64,000 bases of DNA from Branchiostoma belcheri. Taxonomy: Eukaryota > Chordata > Leptocardii > Amphioxiformes > Branchiostomatidae. Made by a program: the position numbers and the translations under genes. The notes beneath the pieces were generated by a model. That model saw only the letters and a list, made by a program, of their open reading frames with translations. It did no database searches and had not been told where the DNA came from. Shown one piece after another: positions 53,501 through 62,562 of this stretch. Location: NCBI RefSeq assembly GCF_001625305.1, contig NW_017804020.1, positions 1,074,351-1,138,350 of the forward strand, read 5' to 3'. Numbering within the stretch: the first letter of the stretch is position 1; every line of letters begins with the position of its first letter.

Positions 53501-55916
53501 TTGATCTCTACTGAGTTTGACCTTGTAATGCATTTGAGTTATGGACAATGATTTTGTTTTGACATATCAGATTTTTTTTTGTTTTTACTGAATGTTGTCC
53601 ACTTTTGTCTCCTGACTGAATGTAACATGTTTTGTCAGGCATATGCTGCATTCCCTCAAAAATCAGCTTTTATAAGCAGAAGAGGCAACTCAGCCATCTT
53701 TTGATGAAATAAATTAATATTAGATAAGTGATAGTCAAGTTAGCTTGAGTGTCAGCCTTTTTAGCTTTCGTCTGCTCCCCATGATCCACTACCGGCCAAA
53801 TCATGGGGAGCCAGGCTGACGCTCAGACATAGTAGTGTCCATATGAGATGTTCTCTGAAACATATTGTAATGGAATATTGAAAGTTTAGAACTAGGAAAC
53901 AACAGACACTCACTCTGCCTATATCTGGGTTCCTCAGTATTGGCAGTATCCCCAGTCAAGGGCGTGGCAGCCATGCGTCTGCGTCTTACACCTCCTCAGC
54001 CACGCTGACGGAAGACGTGGATGATGACGGCAGAGTGGCCACCCCGGAACTGAAGAAAGTCACAGCCCCAGTCAGGAGACATCACTACGACAGAACCACA
54101 CCTGCTTTGGGTCAGTAAAGAACAGTAGATAGTTATTTTGCATTACCAGTAAACTGCCTTCAGGCGTATCACACCAGTTTTGTACAGTAAGTACAAGCTG
54201 TGTAATACCAGACTGTAAAGTTTGAACCACTACAACTTGGAGGGACCCTTACTACTCTTTTCGATTAGTGCTTGAGGTATGGCTGTCCTCAAATGTGCAA
54301 CCTCTGGCTTTACGACACTAACCAAAGCTACAATGTAGGTACATGTACTCTCAATAGGTGTTAAGTGCCTTTGTCAAGGGCACAACACGGGGGCCTGTCA
54401 GGGATTCAAACCCAGAACTTGCAGTTTCTGTGTCAACAATCACAGTAAAACCTTACCACCACACCTCTGTAAAATATGCTTCCCTACAGCAAATTCACCT
54501 GTGCAAACTAGGTTAGTTTGTTGGCATCAGTGTATAGTACTTTTAGCCAGTTTTTTTAAGAATTTGCAGTTAGTGCTTCAGGCAGTTTGTGTTAAATGTA
54601 TTTTGTGAAAACATGTCTGTAACATTACCTGTATTCCCCAGGAGGTGCACTGCTGGTGAAGTCTCCTCCACCTGCCAGGAAACACACCAGTCCTGCCAAG
54701 ACACAGCCAGCTCACAGGCCAAGTAAGGACCTTCTTCTCAATACAAAAAAAAATTGGTCATGAATGTTTCTTGTGTATGGCTCTACATGTACTTCACATG
54801 GAATTTCTTGATTTCATTTCATTTGAATGATTTACTGGGATTTTGACAGTTCAACATATGCAGCTATTGCTGGTGTTGAGACCCAGACATAAAACATTAC
54901 AGAAATCACAATGAAACAATAAATGTGCTCTAAAATGCAGCATAATGAAATGCCGGCTATCAGTTTAATACTAGTAGTCAAATGTAGTTACCTGTAGTTT
55001 TCTGCCAGGATGTTATTCTGACTGCAGGGCAGTGCAGGCCAACCTTAAGTTCAACTGATAAACCTTTAAATGTGAGTGGTCCATGTTGGAACATTGCCAG
55101 TTCATGTTTGATGCACAGTGTATTTTTACCAAAACAGAGACAGCCCCTGCACCACAGCCCTCTCGGCCTGCTGGGAAGACGTACCACGTGGCAGACTTCT
55201 ACCGCAGCCCGTCCCCCACGGCGGGGCGGCCCACCCCTGACCCCTACCCCCTGCGCGAGGATGGGTACTCCCCGGGGTCGCCCATGGAGCAGCGTTATCC
55301 ACCCCGCATCAGGACACAGCCCGTCTCAGCATCCGGACAAAATGGCCGCCCCATGACACCGCCACATCTTGGTGAGTTTTAGGTTTTCCATCTTTCATCC
55401 AAAGCATACTGGTTTTCTTCTGTTTCTTCTTCCCTTCCAAACAATGGCAATTACAGACTTGAATCAGTAACTGGTGCTGAAGCAGACACTTAATGGTGTT
55501 GGATTACATTATGTAGCAAGTGGCAGGGTAGAGTTGGAGCTTGTTACCATGATTATGTAAATGTATTTGAGCAAGAATAAACAGTACCATTGTTTGTTAG
55601 GCAAGACTATATGAAGGTAAACATGCATTGCAAATATGTACCTTTCTAGTTTTTCACTTAATAAAAATGTGGAGATGATCAATCAACTTAAAATTTCACT
55701 CATTGCTGAACCTCAAACTCAACATGCCATCCACGATGAGATCAAATCTAGGCCAATATAGAATTTCATCTCATGCAATCTTCTGTTTCAGATGACGATC
55801 GAATGTCACTCATCTCTGAACGGTCAGCTTCAAGCCTGTCTCTCGCCTCCTCTGTTCTGGAACGAGCCCAGAAACGGCGCGACCAGTTCTGGGGTAAAGG
55901 GGAGCAGGGAAGGTGA
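42766..55916 (+). CDS. Mdm1: Nuclear protein MDM1 (microtubule-binding centriole protein), complete
   Basis: Exons: 42766-42783, 44394-44508, 44891-44947, 45646-45702, 46355-46530, 47034-47306, 47883-48020, 48501-48656, 49046-49073, 49469-49610, 50219-50324, 51052-51105, 51609-51790, 52385-52540, 52952-53047, 53273-53362, 53938-54110, 54642-54722, 55138-55371, 55792-55916. Total 2457 nt, 818 aa; every junction keeps frame. Matches to remembered human MDM1 (714 aa): MPVKFKGHSEY (MPVRFKGLSEY), EP...KKRV (EP...KRRV), SEYQRQF and related repeats, VMELRKKADDYRRR..GTHFSRDHL, KLAWDE, TPELKK...TTPALGGALLV, DPYPLRED, and the end DDDRMSLISERSASS...RRDQFWGK. Family knowledge: binds microtubules through its repeats, localises to centrioles and restrains centriole duplication. 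The extra length comes from duplicated exons and a charged Lys/Glu/Arg exon. Confidence 0.93.
42784..44393. other. MDM1 intron 1
   Basis: Contains family R2 copy 3 (43668-43935). No exon recognised. Confidence 0.45.
43668..43935 (+). repeat. Dispersed repeat family R2, copy 3
   Basis: Carries AAACCCAGTACATGGACTGG, CAGGTTGACATCAGAAATTACC and GGCAGGTGATATTTCAGAC, in the same order as 20978-21245. Confidence 0.65.
44891..46530 (+). CDS. Mdm1: MDM1 tandemly duplicated EP..KKRV exons
   Basis: Exons 44891-44947 and 45646-45702 are both exactly 57 nt and phase 1-1. They encode GILQEPPLQSKKRVAPKTS and GPLHEPQLQTKKRVDQSPS. Exon 46355-46530 opens with GILHEPQMQAKKRVG and continues into unique sequence (ALEWEDPLQPPDVV...). 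Human MDM1 has a single such motif (GITKEPSFISKRRV). Because the short exons are symmetrical they can be skipped or included without frameshift. Confidence 0.85.
45205..45450 (+). repeat. Dispersed repeat family R5, copy 1
   Basis: TCAATTTTGTTTG, GCATTTTGAGGA, GCAGACTAAG, GAGCTGCAAAATTCTGTCAAATGATGG-type and ACAGATGCTGGCCAGAA recur in order at 46555-46765 (shorter) and 50345-50665. All three lie in MDM1 introns; an inverted 3' fragment lies at about 6125-6180. Confidence 0.6.
46555..46765 (+). repeat. Dispersed repeat family R5, copy 2
   Basis: ATCATCTCAATTTTGTTTGACATGTCAAGTGCTG to CACTGGCTAGAAT; similar to 50345-50665. Confidence 0.55.
47034..47306 (+). CDS. Mdm1: MDM1 charged Lys/Arg/Glu exon
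   Basis: Ninety-one codons from TTTTTAG to AAG|GTCTGT, beginning LEKKLREKEKRRREEK and ending in Lys/Glu/Gly-rich sequence with RERPRERPREE repeats. Predicted a charged helix then disordered. No counterpart is recalled in human MDM1 at this position, so it may be lineage-specific. In-frame phase 0 at both ends. Confidence 0.75.
47307..47882. other. MDM1 intron with a small MITE relative
   Basis: 47700-47816 shares the terminal and core motifs of the 8401-8583 MITE (GGAAAGAGCAGAAAT ... ATTTCTACTCTTTCC; GGGGAGTTGGTCTGC). Arms are about 50 bp and imperfect. Confidence 0.5.
47883..48656 (+). CDS. Mdm1: MDM1 exons with SEYQRQF / TEYNRQF repeats
   Basis: 47883-48020 encodes HHRPLEIKAGLKGERRKFPTMLSEYQRQFYEQQ; human has LRKKAGLTVVPS...NSEYQRQFVWKT. 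48501-48656 encodes NPALAPYRSDLIPRATEYNRQFKVPKR (human ...IHETEYKRNFKGLSP). These are the microtubule-binding repeat motifs. Both exons are phase 0. The codon before the first exon is preceded by GTCGTGCAG. Confidence 0.9.
48088..48345 (-). repeat. Dispersed repeat family R2, copy 4 (inverted)
   Basis: TGTGCAGGCAAGTAAAATTGGAGATGTGCGGGTATTTCTGATGTCTACCTG is the reverse complement of the R2 3' half; it ends with TGCAGATACACATACAATG and TTTTGAGCCCTG. Confidence 0.6.
48657..49045. other. MDM1 intron before the microexon
   Basis: Ends with a long pyrimidine tract (TTTTTCTTCTTTCTTTCTTTCAG). Nothing else recognised. Confidence 0.4.
49046..49073 (+). CDS. Mdm1: MDM1 28-nt microexon
   Basis: STKKERRAR plus one base, between CTTTCTTTCAG and GAT|GTGAGT. 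It enters in phase 0 and leaves in phase 1, and both following exon versions require phase 1. The strong pyrimidine tract supports it. Confidence 0.7.
49469..49610 (+). CDS. Mdm1: MDM1 SPER exon, version a
   Basis: Phase 1 in, phase 2 out; encodes (S)LSPERLPPAGKPTEFMPVVWNDPRP...NPHPKN. The donor TG|GTAGGT avoids an immediate TAG, and joining to 50219 gives NWRSEYNSNY. Human MDM1 has TVSPERK...LGKVNSEYRAKF here. Confidence 0.85.
49671..49794 (+). CDS. Mdm1: MDM1 SPER exon, version b (apparent mutually exclusive alternative)
   Basis: Sixty bases after version a, acceptor GGTTTTCTTCAG and donor TTTGG|GTACGC bound 124 nt that is also phase 1 in, phase 2 out. It encodes (S)MSPERLHPAGSPPVTFDDDPRLL..., echoing LSPERLPPAGKP...NDPRPI of version a. 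Spliced from 49073 and to 50219 it is fully open (…SGFGNWRSEY). If both versions are joined in series, frame is lost and a TGA appears within 18 codons. The intron between them is only 60 bp, a typical way to enforce exclusive choice. The alternative is an unused relic. Confidence 0.6.
49899..50100. mobile_element. MITE family R1 copy in MDM1 intron
   Basis: GAGGGCCTGCATGGGA ... GGGCATGCAGGCCCTC with the same interior as 6914-7099 (ATTTTGGGCGGCTGCC, ATTACGAAGACTAAAAA). Flanks GTTAAT / ATTAAT give a probable short target duplication. Confidence 0.8.
50219..51105 (+). CDS. Mdm1: MDM1 exons with NWRSEYNSNY repeat and linker
   Basis: 50219-50324 encodes NWRSEYNSNYKSPTSFEYRGGTW..., parallel to human NSEYRAKFLSPAQYLYKAGAW. 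51052-51105 is an 18-codon phase-0 exon (EPVSDIPAQNDKKEWYSE) leading directly to VMELRKKA. The 18-codon exon is less conserved, but phase and splice sites are clean. Confidence 0.85.
50345..50665 (+). repeat. Dispersed repeat family R5, copy 3
   Basis: Longest copy; TCTGTCATCTCAATTTTGTTTC to ACAGATGCTGGCTGG. Confidence 0.6.
51609..52540 (+). CDS. Mdm1: MDM1 exons with ELRKKA...GTHFSRDHL core and KLAWDE motif
   Basis: 51609-51790: VMELRKKADDYRRRSHGTHFSRDHLLQL, the most conserved MDM1 block (human VKELREKAEFYRKRVQGTHFSRDHL). The donor CAG|GTGCGT was chosen because only it gives the phase needed by 52385. 52385-52540: Arg/Pro-rich, ending VQRKLAWDERGG (human VRRRLAWDTEN). Confidence 0.93.
51791..52384. 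other. MDM1 intron
   Basis: 51850-52090 contains GGGCAAAAGCCTGACAGAAC and repeated CATGCAGG motifs. The motif GGCAAAAACCTGATGGAAT near 63953 is similar, suggesting a dispersed repeat. Confidence 0.4.
52655..52825 (+). repeat. Dispersed repeat family R3, copy 4
   Basis: TTACAGACAATATTTTTTCTGACACAACATT to AGAGGTTTCGCACAGGTGCAGTACG, in MDM1 intron. Confidence 0.6.
52952..53362 (+). CDS. Mdm1: MDM1 tandemly duplicated Arg/acidic exon pair
   Basis: 52952-53047 (96 nt) and 53273-53362 (90 nt) are both phase 2-2 and preceded by GGAACAG. They encode RHRRDTRGRRRVWEIEDTDSDSESSTSSES and RDRRDVDGRRRVRVVEDVHSDSEPGSES. High similarity in both exon and acceptor shows a recent exon duplication. The DSDSE run could be a casein-kinase-2 type site. 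Confidence 0.85.
53363..53937. other. MDM1 intron with short inverted repeat
   Basis: 53752-53826 contains GTCAGCC...CTCCCCATGAT and its complement ATCATGGGGAGCCAGGCTGAC; a small foldback. No third copy of the duplicated exons was found. Confidence 0.45.
53938..55916 (+). CDS. Mdm1: MDM1 C-terminal exons
   Basis: 53938-54110 (VATPELKKVTAPVRRHHYDRTTPALG), 54642-54722 (GALLVKSPPPARKH), 55138-55371 (DPYPLREDGYSPGSP) and 55792-55916 (DDDRMSLISERSASS ... RRDQFWGKGEQGR, TGA at 55914-55916). All four have clear human MDM1 counterparts in the same order, and all join in phase 1. Confidence 0.93.
54111..54641 (+). repeat. MDM1 intron with SINE-like repeat copy
   Basis: 54357-54470 resembles 20785-20880 (AAGTGCCTTTGTCAAGGGCACAA, GGGATTCAAACCCAGAAC). 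Confidence 0.5.
54723..55137. other. MDM1 intron
   Basis: No feature recognised. Confidence 0.4.
55372..55791. other. MDM1 last intron
   Basis: No feature recognised. Confidence 0.4.
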
Positions 55917-58300
55917 AGTCATCGAACAACAGAAAATCTGCAGTATTTCGTAACTAATGCTGTTATGTAAAGAGCCATGCACATTGTGTAAGATACAGTA
56001 ATGTCATCGCAACTATTTTATACACATTGCTGCTTCAGTGTACCAAAGCGGTGTATCGTTTTATAGAAGTGTGAACCGGTCTTTTTGACTACGTACGGGT
56101 GTTGCTGTTTTGAATTGAAATAGTTGTTTGTAGCATGCAGACACTAGCCTGGTGTCCATCTTGGGGAGCGGACCAAAGCTAACAAGGCTGGACACCAGGC
56201 TATGCAGACACGTGCTGTTCACTACTGATGTATTTTTGTAAATGGAAGTAAATAATGGTTACTGCATTGCCAGTTTGAGAACAAAGTTCTAGTATGCTGC
56301 TAAAGACTGAAAAAGATGTATAGGTATATTTCTATTTGCAGTGTATGATTTGTAGTCTTTTGTAATTGACTTGGAGCTTTTATGTTTCTCATAAAAAGTG
56401 TTCAGTAGGGTATGGTGTTGAAAAGTAGAAATATATCCTGTATGGAAATGTGAAGATCTTGTGGAATTGTCTTCATTTGACATACCATTGCTGGAATATA
56501 ATAGCTGTTTTAAAGGACCACTGATTGTACTGTATTGTACTGACCACTGACTGAGGTATCAAAGCCCCCAGCAGGCAGTGTTTAGTTATAGATTCTACAA
56601 TGTGAACAACTTCTATTATGCAGTTAGGCCACAGCAAGTAAATTTTAATGGATGACAACAGCGCACGCATTAATTTTCACCTGATTTTTGAAAAAAAAAG
56701 AAGAGATTTTGTTGCCTTCTGACAGTGGTCAACATGCCAAAAATGGGCAAAGATGTCTGTTGCCATGCCGGAAGGTGGATGGCAGATAACTATGAAGAGA
56801 TGAGACAAGAAAAGGCTCTGATTTAATGTCTTGTTTTTTTTACTTTGATACAGTGATATGTGATGCTGGCTGTGTATATGTGATGTTCCTACTGAATCAA
56901 AACCATTTGTACAATGATTGAGTCAAAATTTGTAGGAACCATGTTTTTTTCGGCCCGCCTTGTTTTTTTTGGCCCGCTCGCATTAGATTTGGAATCTGCG
57001 GAGAATGTCATCCATAAAATTTACTTGCTGTAGCCTTATGCAGAATAAGCATAACCCTGTCTTCACATGCTAAAATCTTAAGCCCGTCACACATAGCAAA
57101 ATATGGCCTCCCAAACACTGCAGAACTCCCCCAACCATGGTTAGGAGTAGGGGAGCAGGGTCGGCTGTGTTAGGTGAGGTCGGCTACTGTTCGGCTGTGC
57201 CAGCTGAATGTTTCAAATGATTTAAAACATTTAAGTGTGGCCTGCAGCCGACTGATGATGATGTGGACATGTTTGGCCATGGTTGGCTGGTGTTCGGGAG
57301 TATGTTGACACTGTTCGCAGGCCAAATTTGACTAAAATTTAACTGATTTTCATTTGATTTGTATAGAAAGGTAAGCATGGCCTGAATCTGATCAGACTGC
57401 TCCCAAACTTCAGCCAAACTTGGTTGGTTGGTGGTAGGGGGAAGGTTCTGAATGTGTGATGACATAGCCACCCAGTAAGACATGTAGATATGAAGACCAG
57501 TAGTGTCTGAGAAGCCACAGACCAAGGTGTATAATGTCCTTGCACAGACAAAAGAAGACAAGACACCAGATTACCAGGTAAATCACAGTCTGTAATGATG
57601 GTGCAGATGTGGTACAAAAGCTGTAAGTCTATCACTTCTGAGGTAGTTCCCAGGAAAATTGTACATGACCAAATCGTACTACACGGTACAAGTAGTTTTA
57701 TTCTCAATCTGTAAACATAAAAGTCATCCAAATCTCCTTTTTGTGCATGTGTTAGATGTGTTTTGGGAAGACTGTAAACAAGAAAAAACAATTTACTAAT
57801 TTATTCCAAAGAAAATTCACCATTGAATGAAAAAAGCCTGGTATGTACAATAATTTACATAATATCCTATCTGGACCCAGAAACGTGATTGGCACTAAGA
57901 TCTGTTGAGCTTACATCAAACATATTAAGTACAAGAGTGACAACTGTAATTCCACTGTGGAAAAAAAAGATGGAGAATTTTGACCAAAGTTTCCTTATTG
58001 GAGTTCCCTTCTTGTGGCTGCAGTTCCACTCAACTATGGTAGGTGTCACTTTTGCAAGACTGGCATACAGCTGTGCACTACAGTTCAGAAATGAGTAAAT
58101 TGCAGCCCGCAGGTTGGAATCTACAGTTAAAAACTGGGCCATACTGTATATTAAGTCCCATTGCCTATAGTGAACTGGTGCATCAGCAAACACACTATGT
58201 ACAATTCACAATAAATTTATAAAAATACAGTAAAATTTGGACTAATATTTACAAAGCCCTTCATCATACATTATGAATACAACAATTTGGTGGGATTGCC
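55917..58300. other. MDM1 3' region
   Basis: Non-coding. Includes a small foldback (56146-56206, AGCCTGGTGTCC ... GGACACCAGGCT), R4 copy 2 (56852-57037) and low-complexity GGTCGGCTGT/CAACCATGG repeats (57080-57450). AATAAA at 58210-58215 is one possible plus-strand poly(A) signal; the UTR end cannot be fixed. Confidence 0.45.
56852..57037 (+). repeat. Dispersed repeat family R4, copy 2
   Basis: Same order of blocks as 533-728: GATGCTGGCTGTGT, GAATCAAAACCATTT, GGCCCGCTCGCATT, ATGTCATCCATAAAAT. It lies in the MDM1 3' region. Confidence 0.7.
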
Positions 58301-58356
58301 GAGTCACAAAGAAAATTTGTAATAAATTATCAAAATGTTTTTAAAAGTTTGTGTGT

Positions 58357-58362
58357 TTTATT
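58357..58362 (-). terminator. Candidate Prickle polyadenylation signal
   Basis: TTTATT on the plus strand is AATAAA on the minus strand, about 500 bp after the Prickle stop codon. Other AATAAA-like hexamers exist nearby. Confidence 0.35.
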
Positions 58363-58865
58363 AATCTGACAAGTATGTGCTAATTCACCTGCAAACATAC
58401 AAATGCTATATGATCAGCTAAAACTATACCATGTCGATAAAATAAAATCATACAACTCTGTACCTGAAGTTCTACACTGGGGGTAGTCTAACATGTTAAC
58501 AGCGAACATAACCAAGTTAAACCAACCAAATTAAAAAAAAGACAACAAAACATAACTACGAGCACCTTTAAGTACATGCCTCTTGTAAATGACTAAAGCA
58601 GACACTATGGAACCAGTACATATCTGGGTTGGTGAGCTAAAGACAATTTCCTATCTTTAAAAGACCAAAGATGTTGAAGAGCTTCCAAGTGGTGGCTCTT
58701 CAATCAGTAATCTGTGTCTTCATTCTTGTTACTTAGTATGAAGAGGCACTTTTTCACAGGGATGTGAGGTTTCAGATATGAACAACTTTAACATTACAAC
58801 TTGTATCTTAGTACAAAGCACTTTCTATATCCTTTCTCTTCTATCTTTCTCACTAACACAGTTTT

Positions 58866-60133
58866 TTAGGATATGGTGCAATGCTTGCTTTTCTTTCCCC
58901 TCGGTCTGTCTGCCCCAGGTGGCATAGAGCCGTGTCTGCCGCCTCCCGTGAAGTCAGTGTCCACATATCGAACGCGAACTCTCCTCTGAGGAATCAGCCA
59001 ATCATCATCCTCGCTGTCGGATGAAGAGGAGGAGGTGTAATAGTCATCGCGCAGCTTCATCTTGCGGAACTTTTCAGCGAGCTGGGTGTCTGAGGCGTTT
59101 CTCAGGATGCCTCTCGGCGGGGGAAGCTCGCTCGTGCTGGAATACTCAATTTCGGGCTCCTGTGGGATGTAGACGTTTCTTCTGTCGTGGGGAAGGTACT
59201 CCTGTGTGTTATACTGGACAGTTCTCTCCTCGTACCGGGGACCGTTTTCCGGTACGGTCAGCGGTACGTCCTGCGGGGCAGTCCAACCACTGGCCTGGGA
59301 CTGCCTGTCACTCTCACACTCGTGGCCGCCGCTGTCGTATCCCTGCGAGGTATCATACTGTGCGTCAGGGTCCTTAACGTCAGCTTGTACGGCTGACGGG
59401 AACCCCCCCTGGGTGCCGACACCCCCCTGAATGTTCCAGTATCTTGCTTCCTGGGGGGTACTTTGCCACTGAGGCAACATGTTGTGTGGAGCTCCCTCAA
59501 AGCCGTTTGGAGGTGATATTCTCTCCAGGCTTCCCTTGGTGAAGCCTTCCCGGGGCACCCACGGGGACTGCTTCCCGCTCGTGCCGCTCGCCACCGATTG
59601 GTTCTCGGTGTCGCTGCGGGGATCCGAGTAATCCGTCGCTCTTCTTGCCTCGCTGCTCATTCTCGTCATCGACCTGCTTCTGTGCTTCACGCGCCTGGGG
59701 TGATGATTCACGTCCGGACTTCCGTCCGAGCTCAGGTCGTACTGCTGTAGATTTCGCGCCGACTCCATCCTTAGCTTGCTCTGGCCCCAGCCAGGCTTCC
59801 TGGCGTAGAACTCGCGCTTCAGGTTTTCCATGGACCGCGATCTGCGGTCGCGCTTCCGGCTCCTGGTGGAGTTAGTATCCGACTCCTGCGAGCCATCTCC
59901 TTTCGTCAGGGTGTCGAACCCGGTGTCGTACGGACTACTGGAGCTCTGCGCGGGCGGCGACTGCTTGGACTCCTGGTTCTCTCCCAGGGCGCAGGATTTC
60001 GAACAATATATCTCGCCCTGTTTGGGGAGGAACGGTCGACCGAGCAGTGACAAGTTGCAGGCTGCACAGCAGAAACACTTCTCGGTGGCGTGCCAGTGCT
60101 GCCCGTCATGGGTCATCTGGCCCTCGTCGATGC
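58866..60133 (-). CDS. Prickle: Prickle LIM3 and C-terminal tail exon
   Basis: Starts after CCCCTCCAG with [14 protein letters not shown] and ends CTIS-TAA (58866-58868). The single large tail exon is Ser/Arg/Pro-rich and disordered. The tail (about 360 residues after LIM3) is shorter than in vertebrate PRICKLE1/2. Confidence 0.95.
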
Positions 60134-62562
60134 CTGGAGGGGACAAAGTGTAAAGATAGCATTTAGCGGTGGTGTGTGTTACACATTATCTTTTCAATAA
60201 AGCCAGGCAGATATATTATCTGTACAGTATGTGCAAGCAAGCAGTAAGGTGAGCACTGAAAAATCTCTTGAGTACACTTTGAGTTCAGTTGTGAGCAAAA
60301 TTTCAAGTTGTCAAGAAAAACCCAAGAAATAGTCCCTACAATATTTAACACAAACAGCATATTTCCAAGATTTCTTATACTGTAGCCTTCAGAACATTTC
60401 TGCACAGAAAATGAATGTTTCCCCCAGTGACAAGAGATCCTAATGACATGTCATTCCACTTGGGTGACAAATCAGATTGACAGCCGTCTATCTATGGGAT
60501 CACACTGCTTTTGTGGTGGACTTGTTTTACCAGATAGGTGTCCTATGAGTTAAGCCAGCCTGGCTTTAGGAACTACATGTAATACTAGTAACCAGCTTCA
60601 GGGAAGACACCTGTTAGGTGGTTCACACGATGCAAAGCAAAATATTATCATCCGTAGATATCTAGTCCTTACTAAGGTGGGATATCAAGTGATGTATCAT
60701 TGGAAGTCTTTTGTTGCAATTGTATATAAAGAAATATATTGAGCAGTTGGAAATATGCAAGAAAAGCATTCCTTTGCGTTACTTGCTTCAGTAAACACAG
60801 AAACTGTCTTAGAAATGTTTATGCTCCTGGCACAAGATGCTTCCAAATTTCTTTCAATCATATTCAATGTTACTTTTGAGGTGTACATGTATATCTCTTT
60901 ACCTAGATGGGGGCCTGCATTCTTTTTTTTCGTAAGGCGTAATCAGGCCTTTTAGTCTTTGTAATCCATAGGCAGCCTCCCCAAAAATCAACGTAATTCG
61001 TAATAGTACATTAGCCACAAAGCAAAAAGTCGCAATCAGCTCTGAGACTTTAACGTAATTTGTAATTGGTGGTAAATATTTTGCGTAATTCGTAATCACC
61101 ACCCCCCATGCAGGCCCTCCTGGATGTCTAACCTTCAGCGAAATACCTGGGATATACCTGGCATAGTTGCAAAGTAAGTGTAGCTCAGAGGGTCATATTC
61201 TTTGCAGTAGCTGAGTGAAGAAGAGTCCATTTTATCTATGGCTCAAGTGCCATTCACTCACCGATGGGTTCTCCACACGAGTCACAGTACTCGGCGAACA
61301 TGCTGTTGAAGCACTGACAGCAGTACGGCCGCTGTTCCTTCATGATGTAGCGCTGTCCACCCAACACCAGGTCACACTCGAAACAGCAGAAGTGTTTCAT
61401 GTGCCAGGAACGCCCCTCCGCCTCCGTACACTCATCCGCAAAGATGATCTGATGGAGCCGACAAAAACAGAGATCAGTCACTGGTAAACGTAATCACATA
61501 GTATTAAACCAGGTGTGCTCCGATATCACCTGTATAATCAACAACAGAACCACTTTCTAGTTTTATACACCTGACAAATGGTACAGTCCAAAATCTTGCA
61601 TTCTGATTGGCTAGTGAGATATGACAAGGGTCAGGGAACTGCAAGGGTCATAGACTGCTAGGACAGTTTGTAATCCAAGACAAATCCCTTGTTGGTATGC
61701 TACCTTATCATTACAGTTGCTCTCTGAAACCTCCCACCCAAACTTGTCTACAACTAGTACTAGGTGATCTAGTAAAATAACTGTACTGTAATCACTTTAT
61801 AAAACACTTAATATTCGTGGTACTTTTATATTTGCGGTTTTCACAGTCACTTCTGTACCGTGTTTTTATCTTAACCTTGAACAAATAATTTGTCAACTTT
61901 CTTTCTTCTGCACCTGCTGCCACCATGAGCATATAGTTCCACTTCCACAATCATGTCCATTTTTCTCAGACTCCGAACTTTTGCTACGAATACCAGTATA
62001 AACAATAATAATAAAGTGATTTACAGTACTGAATAAATCTGACGATTTAATTACGCTACTCTCTATCATTTTTTTGAGTTTGAAGAGAAATGTAATGACT
62101 ACGCACCTCGTCACACGCCCCACACCGTGGTTTGAGCGTCTCTGCGTGGTGTCGCCCACAGTACACCATCCCGTCCTTGTAGAAGTAGATTAGATCCACT
62201 AACAGTTCCCGACACACGCAGCACACGAAGCACTGCGGGTGCCACGTCACGCCCGGCCCCGCCCGCGACGCGAACACCGCCGTCTCCTCCCCGGGAACCG
62301 TCTCGCCGCAGTCCTCGCACATCAGCCCGTCCGAGTCGGCCGCCAGCTGCTTCACCTGCCCACGCCCCAGCGCCTCCCGTTTCCGCTGCGAGCTGAACGT
62401 ACGCAGCTCCCGTTTCTCCTCCTCGCTCAGGTTGCTGCAGTAGCGAGCCTCGGTGTCGTGCGGCGGCAGCTGGTGCAGGAGCTGCTTGATCCGGTACTTC
62501 TCACCAACGCTGTTCACGTACGGGATCTTGTCTTCCGGCAGGCAGTTGAAGTACAGGTGAAC
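58866..62562 (-). CDS. Prickle: Prickle planar cell polarity protein, 3' part (PET, LIM1-3 and C-terminal tail); 5' exons outside window
   Basis: Minus-strand exons 62562-62107, 61448-61262 and 60133-58866 give 636 residues in continuous frame. Residues 1-70 are a PET domain ([34 protein letters not shown]). LIM1 spans C82-C85...H108-C111-C114-C117...C135-H138. LIM2 begins C147/C150 and crosses the first junction ([15 protein letters not shown]). LIM3 follows ([32 protein letters not shown]). The tail has [11 protein letters not shown] and KHRSRSM basic motifs, [12 protein letters not shown] near the end, and terminates KSKHCTIS, a CaaX prenylation box. Family knowledge: core planar-polarity factor that binds Vangl at the membrane. 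The fragment starts at the residue after human ...GLRPEQIQ; the preceding exon (phase 0) must lie past 64000. Confidence 0.95.
60134..61261. other. Prickle intron with MITE R1 copy
   Basis: 60909-61120 is an R1 element in inverse orientation: GGGGGCCTGCAT ... CCCATGCAGGCCCTCC with AGGCAGCCTCCCCAAAAATCA and CGTAATTCGTAAT inside. No other feature. Confidence 0.6.
60909..61120 (-). mobile_element. MITE family R1 copy in Prickle intron
   Basis: Terminal inverted repeats and interior as in 6914-7099 and 49899-50100, reversed. No clear target duplication. Confidence 0.75.
61262..61448 (-). CDS. Prickle: Prickle LIM2 exon
   Basis: Starts [20 protein letters not shown] after CTCCATCAG and ends ATC G|GTGAGT. 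Nearly identical to vertebrate Prickle LIM2 ([17 protein letters not shown]). Confidence 0.95.
61449..62106. other. Prickle intron between LIM1 and LIM2 exons
   Basis: No feature recognised. Confidence 0.4.
62107..62562 (-). CDS. Prickle: Prickle PET-LIM1 exon
   Basis: 152 codons, phase 0 both ends. Acceptor CTGGCTCCAG and donor GAG|GTGCGT on the minus strand. Contains the whole PET domain except its first residues, LIM1, and the first two LIM2 cysteines. Upstream bases that read MYVVIYLL... are intron, not protein. Confidence 0.93.

Noticed and set aside
57184-57791. Minus-strand open frames after the MDM1 stop as a gene
   Set aside because: Low-complexity repeats of GGTCGGCTG and no domain; more likely 3' UTR or intergenic DNA.
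58866-60146. Met at 60146 as a true start of a separate LIM protein
   Set aside because: The bases before 60133 are intron; a good acceptor at 60134 joins LIM3 to LIM2 in frame.
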